From contig JASANG010001941.1 in NCBI GenBank assembly GCA_030248215.1, positions 124,001-188,000 of the forward strand: a DNA stretch of 64,000 nt, read 5' to 3'. Of this stretch, positions 9,868 through 28,067 are shown piece after piece (within the stretch, counting starts at the first letter, position 1; every line of letters begins with the position of its first letter). Below the pieces are notes generated by a model. It searched no databases. It was not told where the DNA came from and worked only from the letters and a program-made list of their open reading frames with translations. The position numbers and the translations under genes were made by a program. This stretch comes from Enoplolaimus lenunculus. Lineage: Eukaryota > Nematoda > Enoplea > Enoplida > Thoracostomopsidae.

Positions 9868-12244
9868 GAATATTATATCTAAGGTGAAAGCGGTAGCGAA
9901 AAACTTCAACACAATGTACACAAACCGCAATAGCGTAAATGGTGAAAAGTATGAAAATGGTATTTTTGAAACGACCCATGGTGATTGTGAAGTAATTATC
10001 TGAAGTTGACCATGACATTTTGAGTCGCGCTTCGATTCGTTCCAAATTGACTAATTTTGACCAGTATTTGTCAAATCCAAACGCAGAAACTGCACCAAGT
10101 CCTGCGGTAAAATCACGCCCAAGTTTGCTACTTCCACGTGCAAAATATGACACAGTATATTCTGGTGCGGTTTCAGTTTCACGAATAACAAGCAGATTTG
10201 GCTTTTTGTTTGCAAGTTCGCTCACTTCAAAAATATCTGATATGAAAAACGCATTTTCTAACGATTCCAGCGTTGTCAAAAGCCGTCGAAAAGTATTAAG
10301 AAAAATACACTTTTTTGTCGGCTTACAGCGACGCTAACATTTGCTACTGTTTGACTCGTATCTGTGATCACAGATCGCTGATGCTTTACATAATCTCCAA
10401 AATGTCGAACTAAAGTTGTATAGTGACTGCTGTATAAATTTGATTTTGGACAAATTAACACAAAACGGTCAGCGCTAACTCCCGCACCTGCTTGTGAATA
10501 ACTGTTGAAAGGCATTGTTTTAGTGTGAACAAATTTATTTAGTATCAAACAGGATGCAAACATTTGAAACACAACGATGTAAATTGCACAAAGTAACAGC
10601 ACCAGGTTGGTAATTTGTCCACGTGGCACAAAGTACGATATCGCCAGTATTGCAACAGTTGACAGCCATAATTCATACGAGAATATGTCGATCCATTTAA
10701 AGCTGAAAGCATCGATTTAATGGCCAATGTTACTTTTAGGGGCGTAACAATAGATTAAGCGTATCCTAAGCCTAAGCGTTGCAAAAGTGTGTTTCTAAAG
10801 CCTAAGCCTAAGCTTAATCCTAAGCCTACGCCTAATCAAAAAATTGCAATCTAGAATCTAAACCCACTCTTTTATAAGACTCACCAGAAACCTTTACGCC
10901 CTTTAAAGTAACATGGACCAATTTAATTATATGTCAGAATAAAGTGTTTCATGTTTCGTACGGCAAATGTAAAGATCACAACCGGAACGTGTTTCTGCGA
11001 GACTGGAAAAGAGTAAGCTTAAGCTTTAGAATAATTTTTTGCTTTGCTTTAGGCTTTGGCTTAGCAATCTGCTCTTTCTTACGCTCAGGCTTAGGCTTAT
11101 GAATATGCTTATAATTTTTTTGGCAACTTTGCATTCAAAAACTGTTATTGAAGTACAGGAAAAAATGATTGGTTAAAATATGTCTCGGTGATGGTTCACA
11201 CCACAGCTCGCATATGCTTTCACTGTATTTCGTATATCAAACGCACTTATGGTTTACGGAAAATACGAAAATAAAAGGTCAAGTGGCAACGTTTTCTTGT
11301 GAGCATAAAGTTGCCCGAGCAGCGCAGATATGTACTGTAGTGACCCGAGTAAGAGGGGGTAATAAGAGGGGGTCCCCATTTTGAATCCCAATCAAGAGGA
11401 GTCCGTAACCCTAGTAGGAGTGCGTAAACGGATAGAGTCTCAAAACCCTAATTAGAGTCCATAAATGCCGATTGTCCGTATAATTGTAGGGCAAATTACT
11501 CCAAGTCGAAATAAAGTTCAGTTCCATACTTTAAAGCGTACTGAGTTTTGAAAGTACGTTCCTAAGTTTAGCCTTGCATTATCGTTCAAGCTTTTGATAC
11601 AAGATAAATAAACGCGTAATTCAACGGATAATTGCAGTACCTGTTTATACTGCAAGAAATGGTGAGTCAAATTGACTCTGAAATCGGCTCTGCGGGACTA
11701 CACAAACTGAGTGAAATTCGAGTCCGCCAGAGCCAAACGTGCGACTCAGTGAGTCGAATTTGGCTCTCAGGCAGAGTCGAATTTGACTCATTTCGTGTAG
11801 ATCGGAAAAGCCTATTTCGGAGAAAGACAATTTGACTCACCATTTTTTTTGCAGTGAGCATTGAAAAAACTTACGATGCTTGTGATTTAGTAATATTTGG
11901 ACTTGCAAGAAACGCTGTATGACTATAATAGGCAGGATACGTGAATAATTAAGCAGTTGAATCCTATCGTTTGTCGGTGACATAAACGGAATTGTCGTAT
12001 TTGCATATCCTTCTGCAACATCTTTAATTACACCCGTCCACTCGCCTGAAGCTAATTTTGATCCATACGTTTCATCTCTTGAAACCACAAATGTACACTT
12101 ATAACCTTTAAATTGCAATGCGATTTCCGTAATTTTATGATTTATTTTGCATATCGATCTTGGATCCGACTCGAGGTATGGTGTCGAAACGCGAACCATC
12201 TCATTGGTTACATCTGCCATTTTTATAAACAAACTCAATAACAT
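9821..12244 (-). CDS. Divergent ionotropic glutamate-receptor-like (IR-type) gene, frame broken
   Basis: Exon A is 12244-11875 (donor GTAAGT at 11874-11869): a ligand-binding S1 half with YGSKLASGEWTGVIKDVAEG, ANTTIPFMSPTNDR and NYS at the place of the family's DFS. Exon C is 10702 to about 10300: hydrophobic segments YELWLSTVAILAISYFV and NLVLLLCAIYIVVFQMF, then the start of S2. The protein continues in another frame to 9821: TFRRLLTTLESLENAFFISD, RETETAPEYTVSYFARG, then a last membrane helix (TIFILFTIYAIAVCV). The switch lies in the A-run at about 10303-10308: one extra A would keep one frame, so this is a sequencing error, a true one-base loss, or a 17-nt intron. Exon A ends in phase 1 while exon C needs two donated bases, so a small exon between them is probably missed. 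The last 13 or so codons and the TAA lie inside a family-B MITE. There is no obvious pore loop. Could be a chemosensory receptor, or a decaying gene. Confidence 0.62.
10722..10919. mobile_element. Family B MITE next to a receptor exon
   Basis: Left end GGCCAATGTTACTTTTAGGG, right end CCAGAAACCTTTACGCCCTTTAAAGTAACATGG. It begins 19 nt upstream (in gene direction) of the exon that starts at 10702, leaving only the acceptor tract between. Confidence 0.8.
10963..11133. mobile_element. Family A MITE, diverged
   Basis: GGCAAATGTAAAGATCACAACCGGAACG at the left, GAATATGCTTATAATTTTTTTGGCAACTTTGC at the right; GCTTAAGCTTTAGAATAATTTTTTGC core and GCTCAGGCTTAGGCTTA hexamers. Intron of the receptor gene. 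Confidence 0.65.
11335..11649. mobile_element. Family F (TA-target, Tc1/mariner-like) MITE, cut short
   Basis: Starts TA then CTGTAGTGACCCGAGTAAGA; internal AGAGTCCATAAATG and CTTTAAAGCGTACT blocks match the full copy at 17469-17831. The right third is missing where the next element begins. Confidence 0.7.
11650..11855. mobile_element. Family S MITE (CACTGCAAAAAA ends, TA target)
   Basis: Left CTGCAAGAAATGGTGAGTCA preceded by TA; right end the inverted ATTTTTTTTGCAGTG. Internal AGTCAAATTGACTC and CTACACAAACTGAGTGAA as in the copy at 16550-16769. It ends only about 20 nt from the donor of receptor exon A. Confidence 0.75.
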
Positions 12245-12326
12245 TACATCTGACGTGTCCTAAGCTGCAAAAAAAACCAACATATATATTATATATCTAA
12301 GCTGCAAAAAACAAACATATTATATA

Positions 12327-13450
12327 CAAGTTGTTAAAGTGCCCCTAACGGGGCCATAGAAAAAGATATGTTTTGAAAATATATTTGATGTGTAACGTGT
12401 AAAGTTTAGAAACAAGGGACTCGAACAAATTTTGAAAGTTAAATTCATGTACTACCTTTTTTTCACAAAAATCGGGCTTATTTTCCAGGACAGCATATTT
12501 CAGATTGCCAAAAAACTTTTGGCGGTCACAAGCAAGCTGTGATGTGTCACACAGAAACATATTCACAGCTTTGGGCGGCCATAAATCAAACAGTATTATA
12601 TTTGATGTTTTCCTTCGGTTAAAAACAAATTTGACAATGTAATCGCTTTATTTCATGATAAAAATTTGAAGAACCCTTGAGAAGTCTGCGTACCTGAATT
12701 GTACTGGCAAAGTGCAATATTTTCGGAAACTTTCTATATTCGTTTATAATTTTGCGTAATTTAGCATTCGTTTACAGCATGAACCAGGAAGCAACCGTAG
12801 GTTAAAATACCGGAGTCAGAGTTGAACCAAAATTTGCCTTAGTCGGAGAGGTCGATTTTATGCCGGAGACGAAGGCTGACGTCGCATTATACTGTGCTAT
12901 GAACAATGGGCCACTCAAAAACAAAGGTTAAGATTTCGATAAAACTAAAGTTGGTTATAAAGCTTCATACTGCCATCTATGTTTGTAAATTATCATTTTT
13001 GTATAAAATCCACACAGGGTTAGAAATTTGTGCCGTGAATAATAGCACTTATTAGTGCCAGTAGTAGTAAATAGGTAAACATTTGTTTCATGGTGCTTGA
13101 ATAAGACGAAAATCACATCTCCACATCGCATGTTCAAAGCGTCTATCCCCATGAGTCATTTTTTTGCGATAACGGGTAATTCAGAAAATTACGAAACTAT
13201 CAAACAAAGCTGTGAATATGTTTCTGTGTGACACATCACAGCTTGCTTGTGACCGCCAAAAGTTTTTTGGCAATCTGAAATATGCTGTCCTGGAAAATAA
13301 GCCCGATTTTTGTGAAAAAAGGTAGTACATGAATATAACTTTCAAAATTTGTTCGAGTCCCTTGTTTCTAAACTTTACACGTTACACATCAAATATATTT
13401 TCAAAACATATCTTTTTCTATGGCCCGGTTAGGGGCACTTTAACAACTTG
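12327..13450. mobile_element. 1.1-kb DNA transposon with ~246-bp terminal inverted repeats
   Basis: Arms 12327-12573 and 13204-13450 are inverted and nearly identical, starting CAAGTTGTTAAAGTGCCCCT. The 630-bp centre has no convincing ORF, so it is non-autonomous. TTAA occurs 7 nt inside each end. High arm identity suggests recent activity or conversion between arms. Superfamily not determined. Confidence 0.85.
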
Positions 13451-13483
13451 TTTCACAACTTTACAAAAGTAACTTTGTTCTGA

Positions 13484-13582
13484 TACCAAGGTTATTAAGT
13501 CACTCATAACCACTAACTTACCAAGATTATTAAGTCACTCATAACCACTAACTTACCAAGATTATTAAGTCACTCATAACCG
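13484..13582. repeat. 35-bp tandem repeat, about 2.8 copies
   Basis: Unit begins TTATTAAGTCACTCATAACC and includes ACTAACTTACCAAGA; copies nearly identical. Confidence 0.9.
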
Positions 13583-13655
13583 ATGCACCAACCCCACCAA
13601 TTATTATTTTAATCCATCCGCATTCATGATAGTTTGCTCTACCTAGCTATGTATA

Positions 13656-13725
13656 TTCCTGTTTTTAAAACAATTTTCTTTACAGATTTTTTCCTGTTTT
13701 TAAAACAATTTTCTTTACAGATTTT
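13656..13725. repeat. 35-bp tandem duplication
   Basis: Two copies of a unit with CCTGTTTTTAAAACAATTTT and CTTTACAGATTTT side by side. Confidence 0.88.
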
Positions 13726-14084
13726 AAAAAGTCAACGCACAATATGACGAAAAACCAGATAATGTAGCATCAACTAGGCAATGCTGAAAAAATAATTGTT
13801 GGCTCTATGTACCGGGGCTGCGTAGTTTTATAATTTACTTCGACGCCGTTTATCTGAGTCAAAATACGAAGAAAATTTGCACAAAAATTAGAGCAAATTT
13901 TCGCCTAGTTTGCTACTACAGAATTTGAATGGAACCTGTCATTGTATGTAGTAAGCTTATAGTATGATGTTGCTACATGCGATAAATTATACAAATCTAA
14001 ACTAGCTGCATGAAAATATGAACGATTTTTAGAATCAAAAATTTTGGGTAAAACATATTATAAGAGACACTACCGTGTCCTTTC

Positions 14085-14720
14085 TTCTTCTTCTTCTTCG
14101 GCCTTTGTCCCTAGTTTGGGTTGGCTCTATTGGATTTCTGACGCCATTTGACTCTGTCCATGGCATTGTCAGGATGCAATCCACACTTCTCCAGGTCCAT
14201 GTGTAGCACATCGCTCCACCGCTGCATTGGTCGGCCTCTAGGTCTTTTCCCTGGGACATCCTTGTTGAAGCTCTGTTTAGCCATTGTTGATAGCTTTGAT
14301 GGCTGTGCACGTAAGACATGGCCATACCATCGCATTCAGCTTTCTTGCATTTTCTCAGCGATCGGGATCACCTTGTACATTTGCCTTATGTCATCATTAC
14401 GAACGTGGTGTAGTTTGGTCACTCCGCTCAACCACCGAAGCATTTTTGTTTCCATAGTCGAAAGTCGATGTTCATCAGCTTTGGTTGCGAGCCAGCATTC
14501 AGATCCATAGAGGGCAATAGGTCGGTACAATTGACTTGTAGACCTTTGCTTTCAGCGTGTTAGGCATACGCTGGGCCCAAAATATGCCGGTTGTGTTGCG
14601 CCATTTCGCCCAAGCAGCGTTTATTCGAGTTGTGATCTCAGCCGTTATATATTGTAAATTTGGCCCATTAACCTCACTGTTGTCCCAAAATAACACCATC
14701 CCAATGCAAGAATTTGATGT
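14085..14720 (-). mobile_element. LINE 3' fragment (non-LTR reverse-transcriptase C terminus)
   Basis: Minus-strand translations give RINAAWAKWRNTTGI, MPNTLKAKVYKSIV, ALYGSECWLATKADEHRLS, MLRWLSGVTK, RMRWYGHVLRAQ-like, KRPRGRPMQRWSDVLHMDL and NAMDRVKWR in the order typical of the region after the RT domain in non-LTR elements. One in-frame TGA at 14336-14338 (CGA expected) and frame changes near 14530 and 14650 show decay; the 5' part and endonuclease are absent. The 3' end runs into a (GAA)n tail at about 14085-14100. Confidence 0.88.
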
Positions 14721-14776
14721 ATGGTCGAAGATAGGATTTTGAGATTTGGAGATTTCGTGATATGGTCGAAGGTTAA

Positions 14777-15039
14777 CCCTTTCTCACATGAATATTTTCT
14801 ATTTTCCCTGAGACCTACTTTTATGCTTGGATTCGACTTCCAGTGACTGGAGTGGGAGGCATATACCATCACCACTCAGTTATAGGAGCTTAACGCTCGA
14901 GCCCGAGGGGGCTCTCACGTCTTGTGGTGATTTAGTACTATGTATACGTGTTGCAATTGTTCAACACGATGCGATATACATTATTTAACGTATATACACA
15001 GCGCTGAGTTGCCTATAGGCAACTCAATGTGAGAAGGGG
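14777..15039. mobile_element. piggyBac-like MITE (TTAA target duplication)
   Basis: CCCTTTCTCACAT and its inverted partner ATGTGAGAAGGGG are directly flanked by TTAA at 14773-14776 and 15040-15043. About 263 bp, no transposase. The flanks GATTTCGTGATATGGTCGAAGG and GATTTCGAGATATAGTGGAAGG repeat each other, so the target was itself a repeat. Confidence 0.82.
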
Positions 15040-15084
15040 TTAAATTTTGGAATATTGAGATTTCGAGATATAGTGGAAGGTGTC

Positions 15085-15560
15085 ATAAGCCTGAAGCTAA
15101 TCCAAAGTTTAAGCTAAGCCTAAGATTTAGTCCAAGGATCTTTAGGATCTAATCTGTTTAAACCAAAGCCTATTCCTAAAACCTAAACCTAAGTCAAAGT
15201 CATTTACGGTCTGATCTGTGCTTACCAAAGTCTGACGCCCAAAACAAACCACAAGCCTATGCCTAAGCGTAAAATTTAGCCCAGTGTCCATTTAAGATGT
15301 AATCTGTGTTTAAACGAAAGCCTATTCCTAAAAGCCTCAGCCTAAAGGTTTAGTTCAAGGGTTATTTAAGACCTAATCTATTCTTAAACGAAAACCTGCT
15401 CCTAAACCCTAAGCCTAAGCCCAAGCTAAAGCGTGAGCCTATGCCTAAAGCCTAAGCCCAAGCTAAAGCGTGAGCCTATGCCTAAAGCCTAAGCCCAAGC
15501 TAAAGCGTGAGCCTATGCCTAAAAGCCTAAACCTGAGCATAAGCCTATGCGTGATTTTGT
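15085..15560. repeat. Telomere-like (GCCTAA) degenerate array
   Basis: Long run of AAGCCTAAGCC, CCTAAACCTAAG and variants, the complement of TTAGGC, mixed with repeated blocks such as CTAATCTGTGTTTAAACGAAAGCCTATTCC. No MITE ends bound it. May be an interstitial telomere-like tract or an overgrown MITE arm. Confidence 0.75.
15412..15522. repeat. 37-bp tandem repeat x3 within the telomere-like array
   Basis: Three exact-looking copies of a unit containing AGCCTAAGCCCAAGCTAAAG followed by CGTGAGCCTATGCCTAA. Confidence 0.92.
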
Positions 15561-15589
15561 GTGCCAATCATAATCACGAACTCTGTGTT

Positions 15590-16345
15590 TAGTTCGTATT
15601 CCAATGACGCTATTCCGCTCTAGTTCAGAACTGCAGTCGTATTTCCCCTTTTGAGTTGATTCATTGCTAAGGTGCCGAAAGCTCCTTTGTTAGGTGCTTT
15701 TTGCACATCGACTACAATACCTTAAGTTAACAGTCCACAAAGTCTCTAGCTCACACCGTATGAAACCAATGTAAACCCCAAAGTGATAACCAAACCCCAG
15801 ATTTCCGTAAAACTACTCCCAAATTACCAAACTCTCCCATGCAGAAATCCCCAGAAAACAAGCCAAGACTAAACCAGCTACAATTGACTTAACCACAGAA
15901 AACTCTACACAATTCCACAGAAAACCCCTTACTGTATCCCCAGGAATCCACAGAACCTTGGCACTGCCCGTAGGTTCCGCGCAGTATGCAATTAAATAAC
16001 CAAAACCTCAAACCGCCGATTTACCGTAGGCTCACATTGAGCTACCGTGACTGAAAATCCGTTTATTACTATTCCAATACGTCTGAGTCTCCCAAACTCT
16101 CTATGCCAATTAATCAAGTCACTAAATCATTAAACTCTAACTAAATTCCAAAAAATGTAAAAATTAACACAACAAATCATAGCTTCAAAATATTAGAATG
16201 AATATGGAGGCTGGCTAGCACAACCCCCCTATTTGATTAATCTGCATATATTTGGTCGGTTTTGGGAGTCTCCGACACTCACGAGATCCTGTTCCTAAAC
16301 CGTTGCATTAACACAACACAGCAACAACAACAACATGTCAGCACC
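15590..16345. repeat. Dispersed C/A-skewed repeat, copy 1
   Basis: G-poor stretch with many CCCCAG, CCACAGAAAA and CCAAACTC words, TCACATTGAGCTACCGTG and ending near a CAACAACAACAACAT run. A similar stretch (CCCCAGAAAA, TCACATTGAGCCTCCGTG, CAACAACAACAACAAT) lies at 63290-63800, so this is a dispersed element of unknown type, probably decayed. Confidence 0.5.
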
Positions 16346-16359
16346 CTGAGCTGACTACA

Positions 16360-16400
16360 CTGTAAATTGCAATGAGTTGATTTTTTTAGTTGGGACGGTG
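16360..16400. mobile_element. Family J terminal fragment
   Basis: ACACTGTAAATTGCAATGAGTTGATTTT matches one end of the element at 29221-29645; no partner end seen nearby. Confidence 0.4.
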
Positions 16401-16549
16401 GGATTTCTGGACGGCAGTTAAATATACATGGGCGGTATTTAAGTAAGATTTATGTTTTGCACTATTTGTTTGCCCGAAACTTGGCAAGAATTTCTCCCTT
16501 ATAACATGCCGCGGCGTGCGAGTAAAACGAATGAGTCGCGAAAACCATA

Positions 16550-16769
16550 CACAGTAAAAAATGGGGAGTCAAATTGACTCTCTCGGAAATAGGCTTTTCC
16601 TGACTACACAAACTGAGTCAAATTTGACTTCACCAGAATCAAATTCGACTCACTGAGCGATTCAGTCAATAGAATTTGACTCTGGCGGAGTCGAACTTTG
16701 ACTCAGTTTGTGTAGTCAGGAAAAGCCTGTTTCCGAGAGAGTCAATTTGACTCACCATTTTTTGCAGTG
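16550..16769. mobile_element. Family S MITE (TA target), complete
   Basis: CACAGTAAAAAATGGGGAGT at the left and the inverted CCATTTTTTGCAGTG at the right, flanked by TA on both sides. The two halves are near-perfect inverted copies (AGTCAAATTGACTCTCTCGG and back), so the whole 220 bp can fold as one hairpin. Confidence 0.88.
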
Positions 16770-17468
16770 TAGTTCTGAATCGGGATTGTGCGATGCGAAA
16801 TTACCGCGTACTCTATTACTCACAGTGTGGTATTTTTTCTGTTGGTTTTAAAACTACAGACACGTACGGTAACACAACACATCCGCAAACATCTGAGTTA
16901 ACTGAGCGTTAAGAAATTGAAAAAACGTATATAATAATATAATGAACCTTATTTAAATATACTACCAACCAGAATGTAAATCGATAGCAGAAACAACGGA
17001 AACGGATAGTGGTCAAAATTATGGAAACAGAGTGAAAGTTTCAAAGATGTTTTATTCTATCAGCGTACTCAGTGGAATTTTCCTCAAATTGCGTCAAAAG
17101 TCATAACGAACGGCGTCCCACAGATAAGTTTTGCAAAACTATACAAAATTTCACTACCGAAATTGCCGGAACCTCCGGCAAAAAAAGCCGGAGGCAGGCG
17201 ACCAGTTTTACCCTGTTACCAATAATAATGAACTTTATTTAAATATTCAAAAACCAACAATAAAACTTTATAGCATACAAAAATGGAACAGCGACAAATG
17301 CTGGTTATTTAAGTTTCTTAAAATAAACATTGAAATATGACCGTTAAACACGCGTTGGCATTCGTGTGCCGCTCAAAGAAAACCGCAGCGATCCTAAAAT
17401 TTGCAAAGCCTATTGTTTGGAACTGGGGAATATAAAAACCTACGCGTGGTGGATGACGTTCCTCAATA

Positions 17469-17831
17469 CTGTGTTGACCCGAATAAGATGGGGAGGGGTC
17501 ACTTTGAGTCCGAATATTGGAGTCCGTATCCCTAATAAGAGTCCGTAAGTGGATAGAGTCCCTAAACCCTAATTAGAGTCCATAAATATCAATTAACACT
17601 AATTGTAGCGCATAAATGACTTCAGGACCAAATAATTTGAGTTCGAAACTTTAAAGCGTACTTAAATTTTGAAAGTACATTCCTGAGAGTACCGGATACA
17701 TATACCATTAACGAAGGACGGCGGAGCGTCGGTTAAAAATAAATAACAGTTCGTAGCCGAATAACAAGGGAGGTACCCTCTGGAGAATCCAAATAAATAT
17801 CAGTCCCCCCCTCTTATTCGGGTCGCTACAG
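17469..17831. mobile_element. Family F MITE (TA target), complete
   Basis: CTGTGTTGACCCGAATAAGA to TCTTATTCGGGTCGCTACAG with TA on each side; 363 bp, no ORF. Serves as the reference for the other copies. Confidence 0.88.
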
Positions 17832-18078
17832 TATTTGGCATTTGGTCAACGGTCTGGGAACGCGCCAACGTCTCAGCTTTGCAAGCTGCGTCGATGTATA
17901 AATTGTTAACTTTTGCCATAGGGGGCTTTGAAACCTAAAAATTGAATTTTTTCAAAATTCGAATTTCAATATATGTGATACTGGAGATAAAATCAGAAGC
18001 TCAAATATACAAAACGTTACTACCATTTTTGGCAAATGCCACCTGGCAAGTTTTAGCCATACTTAAAGTATTTTTCCA

Positions 18079-18513
18079 AGAAGTGAACCGAATAAGAGAG
18101 TAATAAAAGAGGTCTCCATTTGCAGTCCCAATTAATGAGTCCGGAGCCTAAAGAATAGTCTGTAAGGGGATAGAGTCCAAAACCCATTTAGTCCATAAAT
18201 GTCAACTATATCCCAATGGTAGTGTATATGACTGTAAGTCAGGATAATTATATAAAGTTGTGTTCGAAACTTTAAAGCATAGTTTTATGTTTTAAAAGTA
18301 GATTCCGCAGTACAACCTTGCATTATCACTCAAGCTTTTGATACAAGACAACTAAACGTTGAATTCAACGGATAGTTGCAATACCTATATATCAGTAGCG
18401 AAGGGTGACGGAGGGCGGGATAAAATAAAATAACGGTCCGTAACCGAATAACAGAGTCGTCCTCTCGACAGGCCAAATAAATATCAGTCCCCCTCTTATT
18501 CTTGTCACTACAG
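18079..18513. mobile_element. Family F MITE, diverged at the left end
   Basis: GTGAACCGAATAAGAG at the left, CCCTCTTATTCTTGTCACTACAG then TA at the right. Internal order matches 17469-17831. Confidence 0.8.
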
Positions 18514-19510
18514 TACTACAGCTCATATTGAAATTCTCTCCGTTGCTAAAACAAGTATCACGTAGTATATAATACTACACAACCACAAAATATGAGTTTA
18601 GTTGTAGCTTATCTTTCACGTCTGTGCAAGAGTCAATCTAAATGCTCACTAGTGATTGAAAAAGTTTGAACATATTTCAACCATAGAGCTACACCCTGCA
18701 TGTCTTCTGTCAGGCTTTGCAAGCTATGGGTCGCATGTCATCAGAAGCTCAAATATGCAAAAATTTACAAAATCCGACTATTTTTGAGTAAACACCATAT
18801 TTCCAAGATGTGGGCCGTGGACGCAACTCATCCGCTAAGGATTCACAAACACGAGAGCCAAGCAAATGAGTCATCCGTTCAAAGTATGTATTATCAGACA
18901 ACGTAATTCACACCTTGCCATTTGTACACAATGTTGAGCAAATTGTATCAACTGAACAAAACGCAGTTCAAGGGCTAAACATATCAGGTTCGGAAATTTT
19001 GCCATTTGAAGATTGAGCCTCATCCGAATTTTTGAGGGAACATTGAACCTAAGCCGAGTGTCCGGGCACAAAATTTAGCTTTAAACCATATATCAATGCC
19101 GTAGTGAAGGGTAGTTCTAGTGAACGTGCTCTACCAGTAGCGTTGGAAATATATTGTAGCCTTATTAAGTATTAACATAGATTTAATAGCTTAGAGATAT
19201 AGATTAAATTTCGATACCAAACATATTATATTCACTTCCCATAATCAATTGGTACTGTTAGCTCCAGACCAAAAATTAGGCTACACCTATGCAACAAAAA
19301 ACAATCAAATCTCGCTCGAAAAACCCTTTTTAGAGGTTTTGACAAAAATTGTCCATTGAACGTCGTTATAGTTTGACTGCGCGTAACAGTAGTAGAAGCA
19401 TATTCATAAGCCTAAAGTCAAAGCCTAACCTGGGAGTAAACAAAAGCAGCTTAGCTAATCTAAGCCTAACCAAAAATTAGTCGAAAGCTTTATGGCCAAA
19501 ATTATATCAC

Positions 19511-19516
19511 TTTATT
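19511..19516 (-). terminator. AATAAA poly(A) signal of the SDR gene
   Basis: AATAAA on the minus strand about 41 nt after the SDR stop codon. Position fits a short 3' UTR; no transcript evidence is available here. Confidence 0.45.
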
Positions 19517-19557
19517 CTAATCTGGTTCATATAGTATATTACATCGATTCTGGTTCA

Positions 19558-27466
<7,909 letters not shown>

Positions 27467-27471
27467 CGCGG

Positions 27472-27480
27472 CTAAATTGC
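27472..27480 (-). promoter_or_regulatory. Possible trans-splice (or 5' UTR) acceptor of the SDR gene
   Basis: GCAATTTAG on the minus strand ends exactly 5 nt before the SDR ATG. Same spacing as in the receptor gene and the bublin-like gene. Confidence 0.38.
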
Positions 27481-27907
27481 ATATGTCACAAGAGCCAATC
27501 CCGTTGTCTGACTATTTAATGCTTATAGCACCAACACGTGGCAAGAAGTGTATTGGAATGCATTAGCTGTAACAACAACAAAATAATAAGTCAAACTGAA
27601 ACTTTACCCGGGTACCACTTGAGGAAGCTTTAAGACTACACACAGAATAAATTGCCATGAAATTTCACGGCTCCTACTTTTTTAAATTTTCAAGACATAA
27701 ATGTCTCATATTTCGGATAATAACAGCCTTAAACCATAACAGTAAAGAAATTCGTGAATAAAATGGTTAAAACATAAATGTTTAATATTCAATAAATACC
27801 TACTGTTGCCAATTTAAGACACAAATTTATACCCCTCATAATATTCGAATTAAATTTCTGATTTTTATGTATGTAGAAAAGTTGCGCCGTGTTATTCTTA
27901 GGGTGGG

Positions 27908-28067
27908 GGCCCATGTATAGAACAAGGCCGGAACAGTAGTATAAGCATATTCCTAAGCCTATGGATGAACCTATTCTTAAGCCTAAGCAAAAAATTAGTC
28001 TAAAGCTTAAACTAACTCTATTATAGCCCCTGCGGAAAACGATCCGGCCCTGCTCTATACATCGGCC
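27908..28067. mobile_element. Family A MITE, GGGCCGG subfamily
   Basis: GGCCCATGTATAGAACAAGG to CGGCCCTGCTCTATACATCGGCC; 160 bp with TATTCCTAAGCCTA. Confidence 0.82.

Larger units (their letters stand above)
13583..19557. other. Gene-free stretch, receptor gene to SDR gene
   Basis: About 6 kb holding only repeats: LINE fragment, piggyBac-like MITE, telomere-like array, the C/A-skewed repeat, and TA-target MITEs, plus unassigned AT-rich sequence at 18520-19370 and a family-A remnant at 19378-19496. I found no exon with splice support. Confidence 0.6.

Noticed and set aside
12345-12566. 73-aa minus-strand frame in the left arm of the 1.1-kb element
   Set aside because: The same sequence occurs inverted in the other arm with a broken frame; no transposase motif.
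14148-14510. 120-aa plus-strand frame
   Set aside because: Antisense of the LINE fragment, whose minus-strand translation has the family motifs.
15085-15560. CRISPR-like regular repeats
   Set aside because: Units are contiguous 6- and 37-bp repeats with no unique spacers, in a eukaryotic context.
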